DNA from: an uncultured Gammaproteobacteria bacterium
GTDB lineage: Bacteria > Pseudomonadota > Gammaproteobacteria > Enterobacterales > Psychrobiaceae
Length of the DNA: 64,000 bases
Assembly (NCBI GenBank): GCA_937139475.1
Contig: CAKZQF010000223.1
Coordinates: forward strand, 20,117-84,116
Direction of reading: 5' to 3'
The translations under genes and the position numbers were made by a program. This document shows positions 6,557 through 16,078 of the stretch, one piece after another; positions within the stretch are counted from its first letter, which is position 1; each line of letters begins with the position of its first letter. Below the pieces are notes generated by a model. The model was given only the letters and a program-made list of their open reading frames with translations. It ran no database searches and was not told the DNA's origin.

Positions 6557-8035
6557 TTAATCTATCGCTTTTAAACTTTTATATTCTTCAAATGCATAGC
6601 GATCTGTCATGCCACTTACGTAATCAATTAATAATCGTGATCTGTGATATAGCTCTAGTATTTTATCGACATCAGATACCGTTTCTTTTTCAAATAAGCT
6701 CTGTACACTTTCGCAGTAACAACGCTTATGCTTATTTGATAAATCATGATATAGCCTCGTTTCAATGGGACTTGATTTCAAAAATTTATTTTGAGAGAGT
6801 GTTTTAAAATCTTCATAATCTAAATTAAGCAGTGGTGTATAGATATCAAGCAAACCTGATATTATTGCATAGCCTTGCAATTCTAATCGCTCCACTTCTT
6901 TAGCAGAAAATACATATTTTGCTGCAACATCTTTTAGAACTTCAGTAGCTAAGTTAAATTCATCGTTACCATCTAGCAGCGACGCATCAAGTGTTCCATT
7001 GAATACCTCTTCATGGTTTTCAATATACCGATCTGATGCATAGTTAGCCAAATCATTTACCAAATTAGTTCTTAACGTAAGGATATAAGTGTGATTTTTG
7101 TTATGATTTTCTAACTGACATCTCGAATATGCATTGTCGGCGAGATTTGGCAAATAACGCTTTTTAACAACCGAATTATCAATTTTTTCATCGCCTAAAT
7201 AAGATTCCCACATTGCCTTTATGGCATCATGAAGCTGCTCTACATTCAGAATACCTTTATCTAACGCATCGTCTAGATCGGCAATACAGTAGGATATGTC
7301 ATCAGCCGCTTCCATTATATAAGTTAAAGGAAACCTGTTTCCTGAGGTTATACCCAAGCTATTTTGTAATGTATGAACGTACGCTTCTTCAGAGAAATAA
7401 TAGCCCGGCTTTTTCTTTCTATATTTAAACGAATCTCTAGCATCATTCGGCTTTGGTTCATACGCAGGTCTGGTATATTTTATTAAGCACGCCACTTGTG
7501 AATATGTAAGGTTTAAATCCTGTAAGCTATGGAGAAGACGGATCGCTTGCGCATTACCTTCAAAACAAAGTAGATCTTTAACCAAGTAGTTTTCATTAAT
7601 ATCTTCGCCAAATTTTTGAATAAAAATATTTAATAGTGATTTTTCAGACCACATATTAATAGCTTCCTCACCAAAATGCCCGAATGGTGGATTACCGACA
7701 TCATGGAGCAGACATGCTATCTCAATCGCACTTGTAAAGCCGTCTTGTTTGTCTTCTAAGCCTAGTTCTTTTAACTTTTCATACTGAGTTAGCTTTTTTA
7801 ATACAAGCTTAGCGATATACCTTCCAACCTGCTGAACTTCTAATGAATGTGTTAAACGACTTCTAACCGATGAATTTGACTCCAGAGGAAATACTTGAGT
7901 TTTTTGCTGAAGTCTCCTTACCGCAGCGGAATTAATTGAACGCCCTCGATCTGATTCCATTTCCTCATCAAATGTATCTTTGAGCGCTGTTGATGCTCGA
8001 AAGCGTTCATGAGTAAGTTTATTGTTATAATCCAT
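6557..8035 (-). CDS. dgt: Deoxyguanosinetriphosphate triphosphohydrolase (E. coli Dgt type)
   Basis: 492 residues, close in length to E. coli Dgt (505). It hydrolyses dGTP to deoxyguanosine and triphosphate. HD-superfamily ligands are visible: H63 in RLTHS, H111-D112 in LLHDVGNPPFGH, and the later D in MEAADDISYCIADLDDAL. The N-terminal segment SDRGRSINSAAVRRLQQKTQ is a hallmark of this subfamily. It is a separate subtype from the broken resident dGTPase at 15,018. It lies directly behind the recombination operon, as cargo. Members of this family act in anti-phage defence by draining dGTP, so a defence role is plausible. Confidence 0.92.
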   Translation of the reverse strand: MDYNNKLTHERFRASTALKDTFDEEMESDRGRSINSAAVRRLQQKTQVFPLESNSSVRSRLTHSLEVQQVGRYIAKLVLKKLTQYEKLKELGLEDKQDGFTSAIEIACLLHDVGNPPFGHFGEEAINMWSEKSLLNIFIQKFGEDINENYLVKDLLCFEGNAQAIRLLHSLQDLNLTYSQVACLIKYTRPAYEPKPNDARDSFKYRKKKPGYYFSEEAYVHTLQNSLGITSGNRFPLTYIMEAADDISYCIADLDDALDKGILNVEQLHDAIKAMWESYLGDEKIDNSVVKKRYLPNLADNAYSRCQLENHNKNHTYILTLRTNLVNDLANYASDRYIENHEEVFNGTLDASLLDGNDEFNLATEVLKDVAAKYVFSAKEVERLELQGYAIISGLLDIYTPLLNLDYEDFKTLSQNKFLKSSPIETRLYHDLSNKHKRCYCESVQSLFEKETVSDVDKILELYHRSRLLIDYVSGMTDRYAFEEYKSLKAID

Positions 8036-8086
8036 GCAATTATTCCCTGATATTATTGTTCGTTAAAATTGCTTTTTTCCATTCCC

Positions 8087-8112
8087 ACAAGCATTCGAAG
8101 TTGAATGCTTGT
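8087..8112. repeat. 10-bp-arm hairpin between srap-like gene and dgt
   Basis: ACAAGCATTC and GAATGCTTGT form a perfect 10-base stem around the loop GAAGTT. On the minus strand it follows the recombination operon, but the next bases are G-rich, not a U tract. It could limit read-through into dgt or be a protein site. Confidence 0.45.
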
Positions 8113-8139
8113 AATATTTCTATGTCATTGGGGCTAATA

Positions 8140-8661
8140 TCATTTATTTAAACCTAATTTTCTTTTTACATCTAAAGGCAGCTCATTCAACATTTTCTCA
8201 TATAATTCTTCACAGGTATTTTGAAGTAATTGTTTATTTTCCTTAGTCAATTTTTTTGTGCTTTCTTTTAATTCATCTTTAGATTTGTGCTGTAACCCTT
8301 TTTTAGGCTTATTTAACTTTTTATTTTTAGCTTTATAAAGGGCTTCATTTGTTTTATCAAAATAAGTCAATAACCCATCGGAATAGGTGTTACTGTTAAA
8401 CAGTGGTTGCGAGCTTTTGCCAACCCGCCTAGCAACTTCAGCCTTCGAAATAGTCCAAGGGGATTTAGTTGTATAACTCTTCTCGCTTGAGTGACCATTG
8501 ATGTAGCGTAACTTAACTTTTTTAAGGTCGTTAATTGCTTGATACGCCTCTCTGGCTGTCGGGTGTAGATTTATCCACTCTAACCCTTTATCAACTTTAT
8601 GGTCTTCCGCTGGGTTGAGATCCTCACCTTCTAAAAAGTCGTTGTAGTAATCATCACTCAT
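8140..8661 (-). CDS. Small basic accessory protein of the recombination operon (Srap/TnpC-like)
   Basis: 173 residues, highly basic in the second half. The N-terminal half has a possible DNA-binding segment (SKAEVARRVGKSSQ) and the C-terminal half is Lys/Glu-rich and helical, probably coiled coil (KDELKESTKKLTKENKQLL). This layout resembles TnpC of Tn554 and the auxiliary protein Srap of strand-biased circularizing elements. Its ATG shares one base with the intB stop codon, and it is the last gene of the four-gene operon. Inferred role: helper of integration or excision. Confidence 0.65.
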   Translation of the reverse strand: MSDDYYNDFLEGEDLNPAEDHKVDKGLEWINLHPTAREAYQAINDLKKVKLRYINGHSSEKSYTTKSPWTISKAEVARRVGKSSQPLFNSNTYSDGLLTYFDKTNEALYKAKNKKLNKPKKGLQHKSKDELKESTKKLTKENKQLLQNTCEELYEKMLNELPLDVKRKLGLNK

Positions 8662-11366
8662 TATGAAGCCTCTTCAAACCTAGATGCTATATCAATTGTA
8701 TCATTCAAATAATCGATAAATTTTTGATAACGGGAGTCATCATAAGACTTGCTTAACTCCTGTATACGCTTTAATGCCAACCGAACAGTCACCAAATGTG
8801 GCCTCTTAATAAACATAGGTAACTTAGGGTTTCTGCATGCTTCAATATCAGGTTTAATATAAGCGACAATACCTTTGTAATTTCCTTCTTCAATATCCCC
8901 ATTTATGCAACCTAAGCAGAGTCTAGGCGCTGCTTTGTGTCGTTGAGGAACACCATTTTCAGAACACATAGCATTCGCATAAGTGCCTTTTCTCAATATA
9001 CAAGTAGTCCACGCGTTAACTTTAATATCAATAACTCTGTCATTGGCTACTTTGTTTGTTAATACTTCGTATTCTTCTGGTGAGTGGACGTTAGTAATAA
9101 CAACAGCCTTATTAATAAAGCGATCAAACTGACCTGAGAAATGTCTTCTTTCATCAGTAAGGCTTTTTATTCTATAACGAACAATGTGATTTATTGTTGT
9201 TCTTTTTGCGACTTGCATTATGGCCCTCGCTTCCTTTCCCCTTAAATATGCCATGAAGAAACGTTCGTCAATGTGCTTAAAGTTGGCTCTAATAAATTTT
9301 CCGATATCGCCTTTGTATCGCCTTAACACAGCTTCAGCCCATACATGCCGTAAAGCATGTGGTGTAGCCTTAAATATGCCAGTTAACAGTTCATCAATAA
9401 TTGCTTTTGAATTTGATTTATTTAAATTTTCAGATGCAGACTTTATATACTCTAATGTTTCGATTGATAAGCGGCTTTCTAATATTTCAACGCTAGCTTC
9501 ATCTAATGTTCCATTTGTATAGCGATTTAAAGTCTCTGAGAAGCGGAGAGCTTTTCCATTAACAACATATTTTCTAGAAACCAATGATAGGACTTGGTTG
9601 TCTTTCCTGAGTTTATCTCTTAGTTCTATAATTTCCTTTACGATTCTGTTATTCAAATCGTATTTTTCAGATAATTCTTGTCTTTTTGATGCTTCAATAA
9701 AATTGCATTCAGAGCCTTTAGCGCTTAATAACTGCAATTCATCTATTTCTATGAACGTTTTATATTTGTCTGGAAAAATTTGCCAGTGCCTTGATACCAT
9801 TTCTGATATTTTTCTTTCAATTTCAGTATTTTCACCCAATGTGGTTGACGTAAGTGCAAATCCATTGTCTTTTGATTCTGTTAGATTAGCGATTTGCTTA
9901 ATAAGAATATGTGAGGATAACGTAATCTCCCTTTCTAGCAAGGTTTCGCCATTAGTCTTAGGGGAAATCCATTTTACGTAAAATCGGTATGGTGTATATA
10001 CGGCATCAAGTATATCTTTGTTAGCAACTTGCTTTAGCGCAGACTCTTGAAATCCATACTCGCTGGCTCTCCACCCTGTATAAGCCACCAAAGATGTAAC
10101 GCCTGCGGCTTCAACATCTTTGAAGTAACTACCTATTTTAACTCTTGTATTAGTGCCAAATTTCTCTGAGTATTCACTTAAAAGCTTTGTCGCTTTTTCT
10201 AGATCAATTAATTCGTTACTTACAGCCTCGTCGCACTGTTTATCAAATTCTTGTAGGGTAAACTCAACATTGAAACCAGCATTATCACTATTTAAACTTG
10301 CGGCATATTCAGCAAGTATGTCCTCTCGTTTCTTAAGCTGAGTATCATAAAACCTCGCGTACAACAACGCTCTTACGAATTCGTATGAATCAAAGCGTGT
10401 TTCGTCCAACTTTAACTCTGATATTACGTTGTTAAGTCTATCTAAGTTAAAAATATGATACTTAACTACTATTTCGTTGTAGTTCTTAACAATAGATTGG
10501 CAAAATATTTCTTTAAAACCCTCTTCAATCCCATCATTAAATAATGCTTTCCATTTGCCTTTACTTCCAACCTCATCTGTATCCATTCCTAACTCAAGAA
10601 GGGAGCTTCGGAGAGCTATAGCAAAAACGATATTTCGCTCAAAGAAGTCAGCGCAGTAATCAATATAATGTTTACCAACGTCTAATGTTAAAAAATCAAA
10701 CGTACCACCTTTTTTATAATCTGCTAATGTCATATTCATTTGAGCTAAACAAGCTGAATTGAAAGCCTTGTTTAGATCTTCTTCATGAATATTATTAACA
10801 ACAATTTCAACACCATGAATGCGTAGGGTTCTTGTAATACTTGATAAATTAAACATTTTAAATCGCGAACCATACGCAGGTGACGAAAGCCTTTTAATAA
10901 AACTCCCGTTAACAAAGTTATGAGTTAGAGATAAGCTAAAAAAGTCTTCTAGCCTTGATTCCTCTAGTGTAACAAGGTTGTGCTCGGTCAAATATGCAAA
11001 AAGTATTTTAAGCATGTCTAAATGCCAAACACTTCGATAATCCAATGAGTTATTATGCCTCTGTTTTAAAAAAAGCCATTTAGCAAATTCGACCATACTG
11101 AGGGTAATAAACTCCCCAACTTCAAACTCAACCCTTATGTTTTGTTTAAACACTAAAACTTTACTGTTGAAATCTTCAAAATTTAACGTCGCGAACAAGT
11201 TATCATTTCTAGCTTTATTTGATGAAGAATATGGTATTACCCAAAGGTGACTTTCAAATGAAGCGTATTTATTGGGATCTATAAGGCGCAGCATATCATT
11301 ACAATGCGCTAAAAATTTAGGTTTAGCATGTTCGATATTACTAACATTGTTACTAATATTATTCAT
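8661..11366 (-). CDS. Large tyrosine recombinase with C-terminal Cys motif (IntB-like)
   Basis: 901 residues. The catalytic domain shows an Arg box (YTGWRASEYGF), HALRH at about 670-674, FKH near 697 and a candidate nucleophile Tyr in FMAYLRG near 707. After it come four Cys (about 789, 801, 817 and 820; TTCILRKG, AMCSENG, LCLGC), a likely zinc site seen in other very long integrases. It abuts the preceding gene with no gap. Order and size fit IntB of the four-gene intA-tfp-intB-srap module. It is expected to act with the smaller recombinase at the element ends. Confidence 0.78.
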   Translation of the reverse strand: MNNISNNVSNIEHAKPKFLAHCNDMLRLIDPNKYASFESHLWVIPYSSSNKARNDNLFATLNFEDFNSKVLVFKQNIRVEFEVGEFITLSMVEFAKWLFLKQRHNNSLDYRSVWHLDMLKILFAYLTEHNLVTLEESRLEDFFSLSLTHNFVNGSFIKRLSSPAYGSRFKMFNLSSITRTLRIHGVEIVVNNIHEEDLNKAFNSACLAQMNMTLADYKKGGTFDFLTLDVGKHYIDYCADFFERNIVFAIALRSSLLELGMDTDEVGSKGKWKALFNDGIEEGFKEIFCQSIVKNYNEIVVKYHIFNLDRLNNVISELKLDETRFDSYEFVRALLYARFYDTQLKKREDILAEYAASLNSDNAGFNVEFTLQEFDKQCDEAVSNELIDLEKATKLLSEYSEKFGTNTRVKIGSYFKDVEAAGVTSLVAYTGWRASEYGFQESALKQVANKDILDAVYTPYRFYVKWISPKTNGETLLEREITLSSHILIKQIANLTESKDNGFALTSTTLGENTEIERKISEMVSRHWQIFPDKYKTFIEIDELQLLSAKGSECNFIEASKRQELSEKYDLNNRIVKEIIELRDKLRKDNQVLSLVSRKYVVNGKALRFSETLNRYTNGTLDEASVEILESRLSIETLEYIKSASENLNKSNSKAIIDELLTGIFKATPHALRHVWAEAVLRRYKGDIGKFIRANFKHIDERFFMAYLRGKEARAIMQVAKRTTINHIVRYRIKSLTDERRHFSGQFDRFINKAVVITNVHSPEEYEVLTNKVANDRVIDIKVNAWTTCILRKGTYANAMCSENGVPQRHKAAPRLCLGCINGDIEEGNYKGIVAYIKPDIEACRNPKLPMFIKRPHLVTVRLALKRIQELSKSYDDSRYQKFIDYLNDTIDIASRFEEAS

Positions 11367-13661
11367 CTAATAACTTCCTGTATACGCGGTAAAAATTGGG
11401 GGTAAATCAGCTTTATATTTTTGATATAGCTTTTGACCTTCTGTTACTATTACTCTTTTAAATAACCTATTGGCAAAAACTGCCTCGATCCATTCTGCTG
11501 TTGGCAACGCTTCAAAGAATAAATACTCTGGTGCTCGTTTATAAATTCTTTCGTGACAACGCTCTAGTTCTGCTAAGTAATGTAAAAATTTAAGAACTGT
11601 TTCTGGTGACTCAACTAAGTTAATGGTGTCTGGTAAGTTATCTTCAACAGTTTCATTTAATAGCGATAAACCTAGTTCATTGACTTTGCCGTCACTCTTC
11701 AGAGTAACAACTTTTAAAAGAGCTAATGTGCTATCTGCTCTATATTTAATGGTTTTTAATGCACTTTGTATCGTCGTGTTATATTCAGCAACCTCCGAGG
11801 TGCTGGGCCTTAAAACATTTAGCCCTATATCATTCATCACAGTTCGAGTAATTCTGCCGCAGTTATCTAACCAAACTTGGTTTTCTTTCGTTAGATAATT
11901 TTTTCGCTCGGTTTCATTATTATGCGAGTTGTAGTTGGTAATGCTAGTTGGATCAAAATTATCTGACTCTGAGTGTATTCTTGAATTTTTTACGGCTTGT
12001 GAACTAAAAATTCTAGTGACTGTCGGTGTTACACAATTTAGCTGCCAATTGGTCCCTTTTCTTTCATATGCTTCTCTACGTATGCCTTTATCACAGATAG
12101 CTACTACACATTCAATAAATACAGATGAAGACTTTTGTTTTAATAAGTGGGCATCAATTTCCTTACGAACACGAGACCTACCCAAAAACTTGAAAAACAA
12201 CGAAACACTCGTTGTAGCCCCCAATTTCGAATGTAACGCCCCATCGTTATCAATTAGTTTATTGTTAACTTTAAGATTCTCAGTACGATCATTTAAAAAC
12301 GCAACGACCGAGCTACCCATTAGAGAAGATCCAGATAATGTTTCGATTTCATGGTAACTTTTTGAACGAGACTTGAAGTATTCGGATTCAATTTGTGTTA
12401 TTTCACCTGTTTGACGTTTTGAGAACCTGAAATCATTAAGCTTGATTTTATATAAATCGTTGAGTGGTATTGTTTGATACGACATCAATAGTGCAAATAA
12501 ATAGTTTTCTCCTTTAGAAATCGGAACCACATTTCTTTTTGAATGCGCATATTCCACTAATTCTTGGATAAACTCTGGTGTAAATAAAAACGCACCTTCA
12601 GTTGTTTGACGAAAGACTGTAATACGCTTATTTGATATTTTGGTAGTTTGAGTAGATATTTTCCCAGTATCCCAAAATGAATCAATTGCAAATTGTTGTG
12701 CTTCTTCTACACATTGCGAGAATATCAATGACTCCAAAGCAGTATTAATAATATTGTCAGCATCAACACCAGTAAGCACCTTCCTAAGTTTTTCAAAAAA
12801 CTCTTTCTTTGAATTCAAAATTGCAACTTTGAATGCTGCTTCATCAGCTCTAAATTGCTTGCTTTTTCTACCACCTTCATAATCTTCAGGCTGAGGCCGT
12901 ACCGACTTTTTGGGAAAATAATCAAGCTGAACTTTTTTATTAGTGAATAAATCAATTAACGCGTGTTTTGCTTTAATGATTTCTGTTAATGCGCAGCTTA
13001 TTGTAATTTGGAATGATTTCATCAATAGCTTTGGTGAAGCAGCTCGATTATATAGCTGTGCCCCAACTCCAACGTCATCACGTCTTAGCCACGAATGAAA
13101 GCCTAAGTAATCGGTAAGTGTAGTTTGTTCATAACCATCATCTGCTGCGGGTTTGTTTTTTGACAACAAATCTAAATATTGAAAATCACTTGTTGATAAT
13201 AAATCAATACCAAAAGGGACATAGTTAAGCGCTTTATTAATAAGCCTTATTAACTCTATCATTCCCGTACTCTGAGTCTTTACTCCATCAGTCTCAACTC
13301 TATAAGTTTCGAACGATTTAAAAATATTTACTCGGTTAACCAGCTCAATTTTTAACTCACTTAAGAAACTAATAAACTTAGGAACTATATAAGACAACGA
13401 TTGACGATCACTAGCTGTCCCATCGTTAAGAACAAAGGTAACATAGTTTGCAGTGTATAAGGCCGCAAATATCAATCGCTTCTCGTGTGACTCTTGATCT
13501 CCAAGGCTTATGATTTTTGAGGTTGAACCTTCAAAGTCTGGAACAATAAATCTATCTACATCAAATGGTTCAAAATCAACAGCTCTAACTGTTTGCTTGC
13601 TAGAAAACTCCGCTAACATTTCAGCTTGTTGCTCTAACAAATTTAAATCAGGTTTATCCAT
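11367..13661 (-). CDS. Tyrosine-recombinase-fold protein (Tfp-like)
   Basis: 764 residues, not identifiable by a standard active site. In the C-terminal part, AVKNSRIHSES stands where HxxRHS would be expected, so the His appears replaced while an Arg remains, and SHNNETERKNYL could correspond to the segment with the nucleophile Tyr. The length and its place between two genuine recombinases match the protein called tfp in strand-biased circularizing elements. It overlaps the upstream recombinase by 8 bases. A structural or targeting subunit of the recombination complex is the best guess. Confidence 0.65.
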   Translation of the reverse strand: MDKPDLNLLEQQAEMLAEFSSKQTVRAVDFEPFDVDRFIVPDFEGSTSKIISLGDQESHEKRLIFAALYTANYVTFVLNDGTASDRQSLSYIVPKFISFLSELKIELVNRVNIFKSFETYRVETDGVKTQSTGMIELIRLINKALNYVPFGIDLLSTSDFQYLDLLSKNKPAADDGYEQTTLTDYLGFHSWLRRDDVGVGAQLYNRAASPKLLMKSFQITISCALTEIIKAKHALIDLFTNKKVQLDYFPKKSVRPQPEDYEGGRKSKQFRADEAAFKVAILNSKKEFFEKLRKVLTGVDADNIINTALESLIFSQCVEEAQQFAIDSFWDTGKISTQTTKISNKRITVFRQTTEGAFLFTPEFIQELVEYAHSKRNVVPISKGENYLFALLMSYQTIPLNDLYKIKLNDFRFSKRQTGEITQIESEYFKSRSKSYHEIETLSGSSLMGSSVVAFLNDRTENLKVNNKLIDNDGALHSKLGATTSVSLFFKFLGRSRVRKEIDAHLLKQKSSSVFIECVVAICDKGIRREAYERKGTNWQLNCVTPTVTRIFSSQAVKNSRIHSESDNFDPTSITNYNSHNNETERKNYLTKENQVWLDNCGRITRTVMNDIGLNVLRPSTSEVAEYNTTIQSALKTIKYRADSTLALLKVVTLKSDGKVNELGLSLLNETVEDNLPDTINLVESPETVLKFLHYLAELERCHERIYKRAPEYLFFEALPTAEWIEAVFANRLFKRVIVTEGQKLYQKYKADLPPIFTAYTGSY

Positions 13662-14928
13662 TAGAACACCTCAAGTAAGATTTTTCTTGATCAAGCTTTG
13701 CTTTAACAGACCTTATATATTTTCTTGTAGTTTTTGGGGCGTCTTTTCCTTCGCTTTCGTGACCTAACAATTCAGCAACTAGCAAATATGGTCTGCTCAA
13801 ATGCGTTACGTTTTCAAGCTCAAGCCCATCTTCTTCAACTGCTTCATGGAACTTATCAGTACCAAATGAATGCCTAAGAATGTGGTATGTATGTTTATCT
13901 TCCAATATATGAAGATAATCTGGTAGTAACTCTTGCTGTTGTTTATCAATAACTAAATTCCGTGTCTCTTTAAAATCCCTAGTGGCTTGGTATTCCCTAA
14001 TTCCATGTATAATGCGACTTTGAGGATCTGTTAAAAACAAGCTATCTCCAGAACTTTCCGGCCTCTCAATCTCGTAATAAAGTTTAAATCGCAACATGAC
14101 ATCTCGTGGAATATAAATCCATCTAGAAATACCACCAACTCCACCCTTTCTACCTTTTGTATATTTTCCTTGTAACCAATATTTGAACTCTTGCTTTTGT
14201 TGGCCTTCACTCTTACCAAACTTTGTTTCGATATCTAGTTCCTTAAAAAAAGATTTCATTCCTGAATATGTTTGACCACCTACCTTAAAGTCGTTTAATA
14301 ATAATCCCATATTTTCCTGTGTACGAAGGCCGCACTCACCGCCTGCACGCAAAATACATTCAACTCGTAGGCTTTTAGCATTTGCATAAACTTCAGCTCG
14401 CATCCGTGGAGACAAATATTTAATGACGTTTCTTCTTTTTGTATTTTCCCTCGCAACAGTTTTATTATCATTTTTTACATGAATGTCTTTTATGTTGGTG
14501 AAACCATTAAAAGCAAGATAGTTGTAGTAGTACGTCAAACCAGAGACAGCTTGCTCGACCATTTTCTTGCTGGTATTACGTTCAAATATCAATACATCAT
14601 TGATGTAATAGTTAAGAACTTCTTCAGGCAAGTTATGATGTGTAGTTAGCGAAATTGAAGATGTGTTTTCTGAATAAGCCTCAAGCCATAAAAGAAATTT
14701 TCTCAACTCATAAAAACATTTGGTAATTGTTTGATTTGATAACGTAACTTTATTTAACTCTGCTTCTTTAATTCGCCTCTTTCCAGATCCATCTATCCAT
14801 GTTAATTTGTATGCTTGTTTATTTTTATAAAGTGAATGTAAATATAAGTTGGGTAACAACAATGGTATTCCATCATAATCACACATCATCATTGTTTTAT
14901 ATTTTTCACTTTGAAAGTTATACATCAT
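13654..14928 (-). CDS. Tyrosine recombinase (IntA-like)
   Basis: 424 residues with a complete tyrosine-recombinase active site: R202 in CGLRTQE, H349-I-L-R352-H353, H390 in LLGHES and nucleophile Y404 in TTRKYIRS. An N-terminal helical SAM-like DNA-binding domain precedes it. It is the first gene of the recombination operon and starts about 90 bases from the junction with the broken dgt gene, pointing inward, as expected for the terminal integrase of an integrative element. The ATG ATG start follows GAGAAATAG. Confidence 0.85.
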   Translation of the reverse strand: MMYNFQSEKYKTMMMCDYDGIPLLLPNLYLHSLYKNKQAYKLTWIDGSGKRRIKEAELNKVTLSNQTITKCFYELRKFLLWLEAYSENTSSISLTTHHNLPEEVLNYYINDVLIFERNTSKKMVEQAVSGLTYYYNYLAFNGFTNIKDIHVKNDNKTVARENTKRRNVIKYLSPRMRAEVYANAKSLRVECILRAGGECGLRTQENMGLLLNDFKVGGQTYSGMKSFFKELDIETKFGKSEGQQKQEFKYWLQGKYTKGRKGGVGGISRWIYIPRDVMLRFKLYYEIERPESSGDSLFLTDPQSRIIHGIREYQATRDFKETRNLVIDKQQQELLPDYLHILEDKHTYHILRHSFGTDKFHEAVEEDGLELENVTHLSRPYLLVAELLGHESEGKDAPKTTRKYIRSVKAKLDQEKSYLRCSNG

Positions 14929-15017
14929 CTATTTCTCACACCACGTCTAATCGCATATTAATTTACCTTTTTAACAATAGATACATTTTTGTTATTTTTT
15001 ATGGGTGTCCGTTTTCT

Positions 15018-16016
15018 TTCGGTCATGGTGGTGAGATCGCACTCAACTATATGATGCGCGATCACGGCGGTTTTGAAGGTAATGGCCAAACCTTTCGAAT
15101 TTTAACTCGATTAGAGCCATACACTAAAAGCTATGGCATGAACCTTACCCGCCGTAGCTTGCTTGGCACCTTAAAATACCCAGTCTACTATTCACAAGTT
15201 GTTGGTCAATATCCCGACCAGCCCTCAAGCAGTTTTCGGCAATTAAAAGCACACAACTGGTTACCTCCCAAGTCTATATTTGATGTTGACGCCGGTTCAT
15301 TAGAGTGGGTTTTGGAGCCTTTAAGTGACAATGACCGCGCTTTATTTAGTCGCAGCGATCTGGAGCTTATCGATGGTGAAAAGGGCATCCACAAACGCAG
15401 TCGTTATAAATCTTTTGACTGTTCAATAATGGAACTTGCTGATGACATTGCCTATTCTGTGCATGACTTAGAAGATGCGATTGTAATGGGGACAGTCACT
15501 TATGCGCAATGGCATCAAGATGTCGTCGAGCCTATCAAGAAAACCATTTCTACGCCACCAACCTTGGATATTGACGCGCTATCGAAAAAACTTTTTCACC
15601 AAGAACAGTATTTACGCAAAGATGCCATCGGTGAGTTAGTTAATCTGTTTGTAACCGCAATCAATATCGTAAAGATAGACGGTTTCGATGAACCACTATT
15701 AGCCTACAACGCAAAACTCGATAACCAACATTACACAATATTGGAGATCTTAAAGCGTTTTGTTCGAAACAGAGTCATACTAAAACCCGAATTTCAGGGC
15801 ATGGAATATAAAGGGCAGCAGATAGTGATGGAGCTTTTTGAAGCATTCGCCTCTGATCCTAATCGCCTGTTACCAGAAAACACTAAGGGCCGATGGCAGT
15901 TAGCACAAGACAAAAAAGATGACGTGCAAATGCGGATTATCTGCGATTATATCTCAGGCATGACCGATGAGTTTGCAGCAAAACTATACCATTCCTTGTT
16001 TACCCCCAAACATTAA
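15018..16016 (+). pseudogene. Resident dGTPase, 3' remnant cut by the element
   Basis: About 332 codons remain, starting at FGHGGEIALNYMMRDHGG and ending with SGMTDEFAAKLYHSLF. The upstream part with the H...HD metal motif is lost. Conserved later parts survive (FEGNGQTFRI, DDIAYSVHDLEDAI). The reading frame continues upstream into element DNA (FYGCPFS in place of the expected GxPP), so a fused product is possible but would lack the catalytic HD pair. It is a different subtype from the element-borne Dgt. The remnant frame itself is undamaged, suggesting recent insertion. Confidence 0.88.
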
Positions 16017-16044
16017 TAGCCATTAATATTTTAGTCTGATAACA

Positions 16045-16068
16045 TTGAGCTTACACATGTAAGCTCAA
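16045..16068. repeat. 11-bp-arm hairpin after the dgt remnant
   Basis: TTGAGCTTACA and TGTAAGCTCAA are perfect inverted repeats around a 2-base centre. It lies between the dgt remnant stop and the hemolysin III start, just upstream of that gene's ribosome site. No U tract follows; it may be an operator or processing site. Confidence 0.4.
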
Positions 16069-16078
16069 ATAAAATAAG

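Larger units (their letters stand above)
1..15017. mobile_element. Integrative element (SE-like), right end inside dgt
   Basis: Homology to the resident dGTPase begins abruptly at TTCGGTCATGGTGG (15,018) within the codons for the conserved FGHGGE motif, directly after the recombination operon. The missing 5' part of that gene is nowhere on the plus strand to the left, so the whole left part of the window is taken as element or stacked insertions and the far end is outside. The operon of two tyrosine recombinases, a recombinase-fold protein and a small helper matches the core of strand-biased circularizing integrative elements. The left boundary is unknown. Confidence 0.7.

Noticed and set aside
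8140..14928. RIT element (three tyrosine recombinases) or Tn554-like transposon
   Set aside because: RIT elements have three similar-sized recombinases and Tn554 has two plus TnpC. The 424/764/901/173-residue set with a degenerate middle protein fits the SE core better.
14799..16016. Intact 405-aa dGTPase gene
   Set aside because: The first 73 codons lie in element DNA and lack the HD catalytic motif; only the part from 15,018 is homologous to dGTPases.
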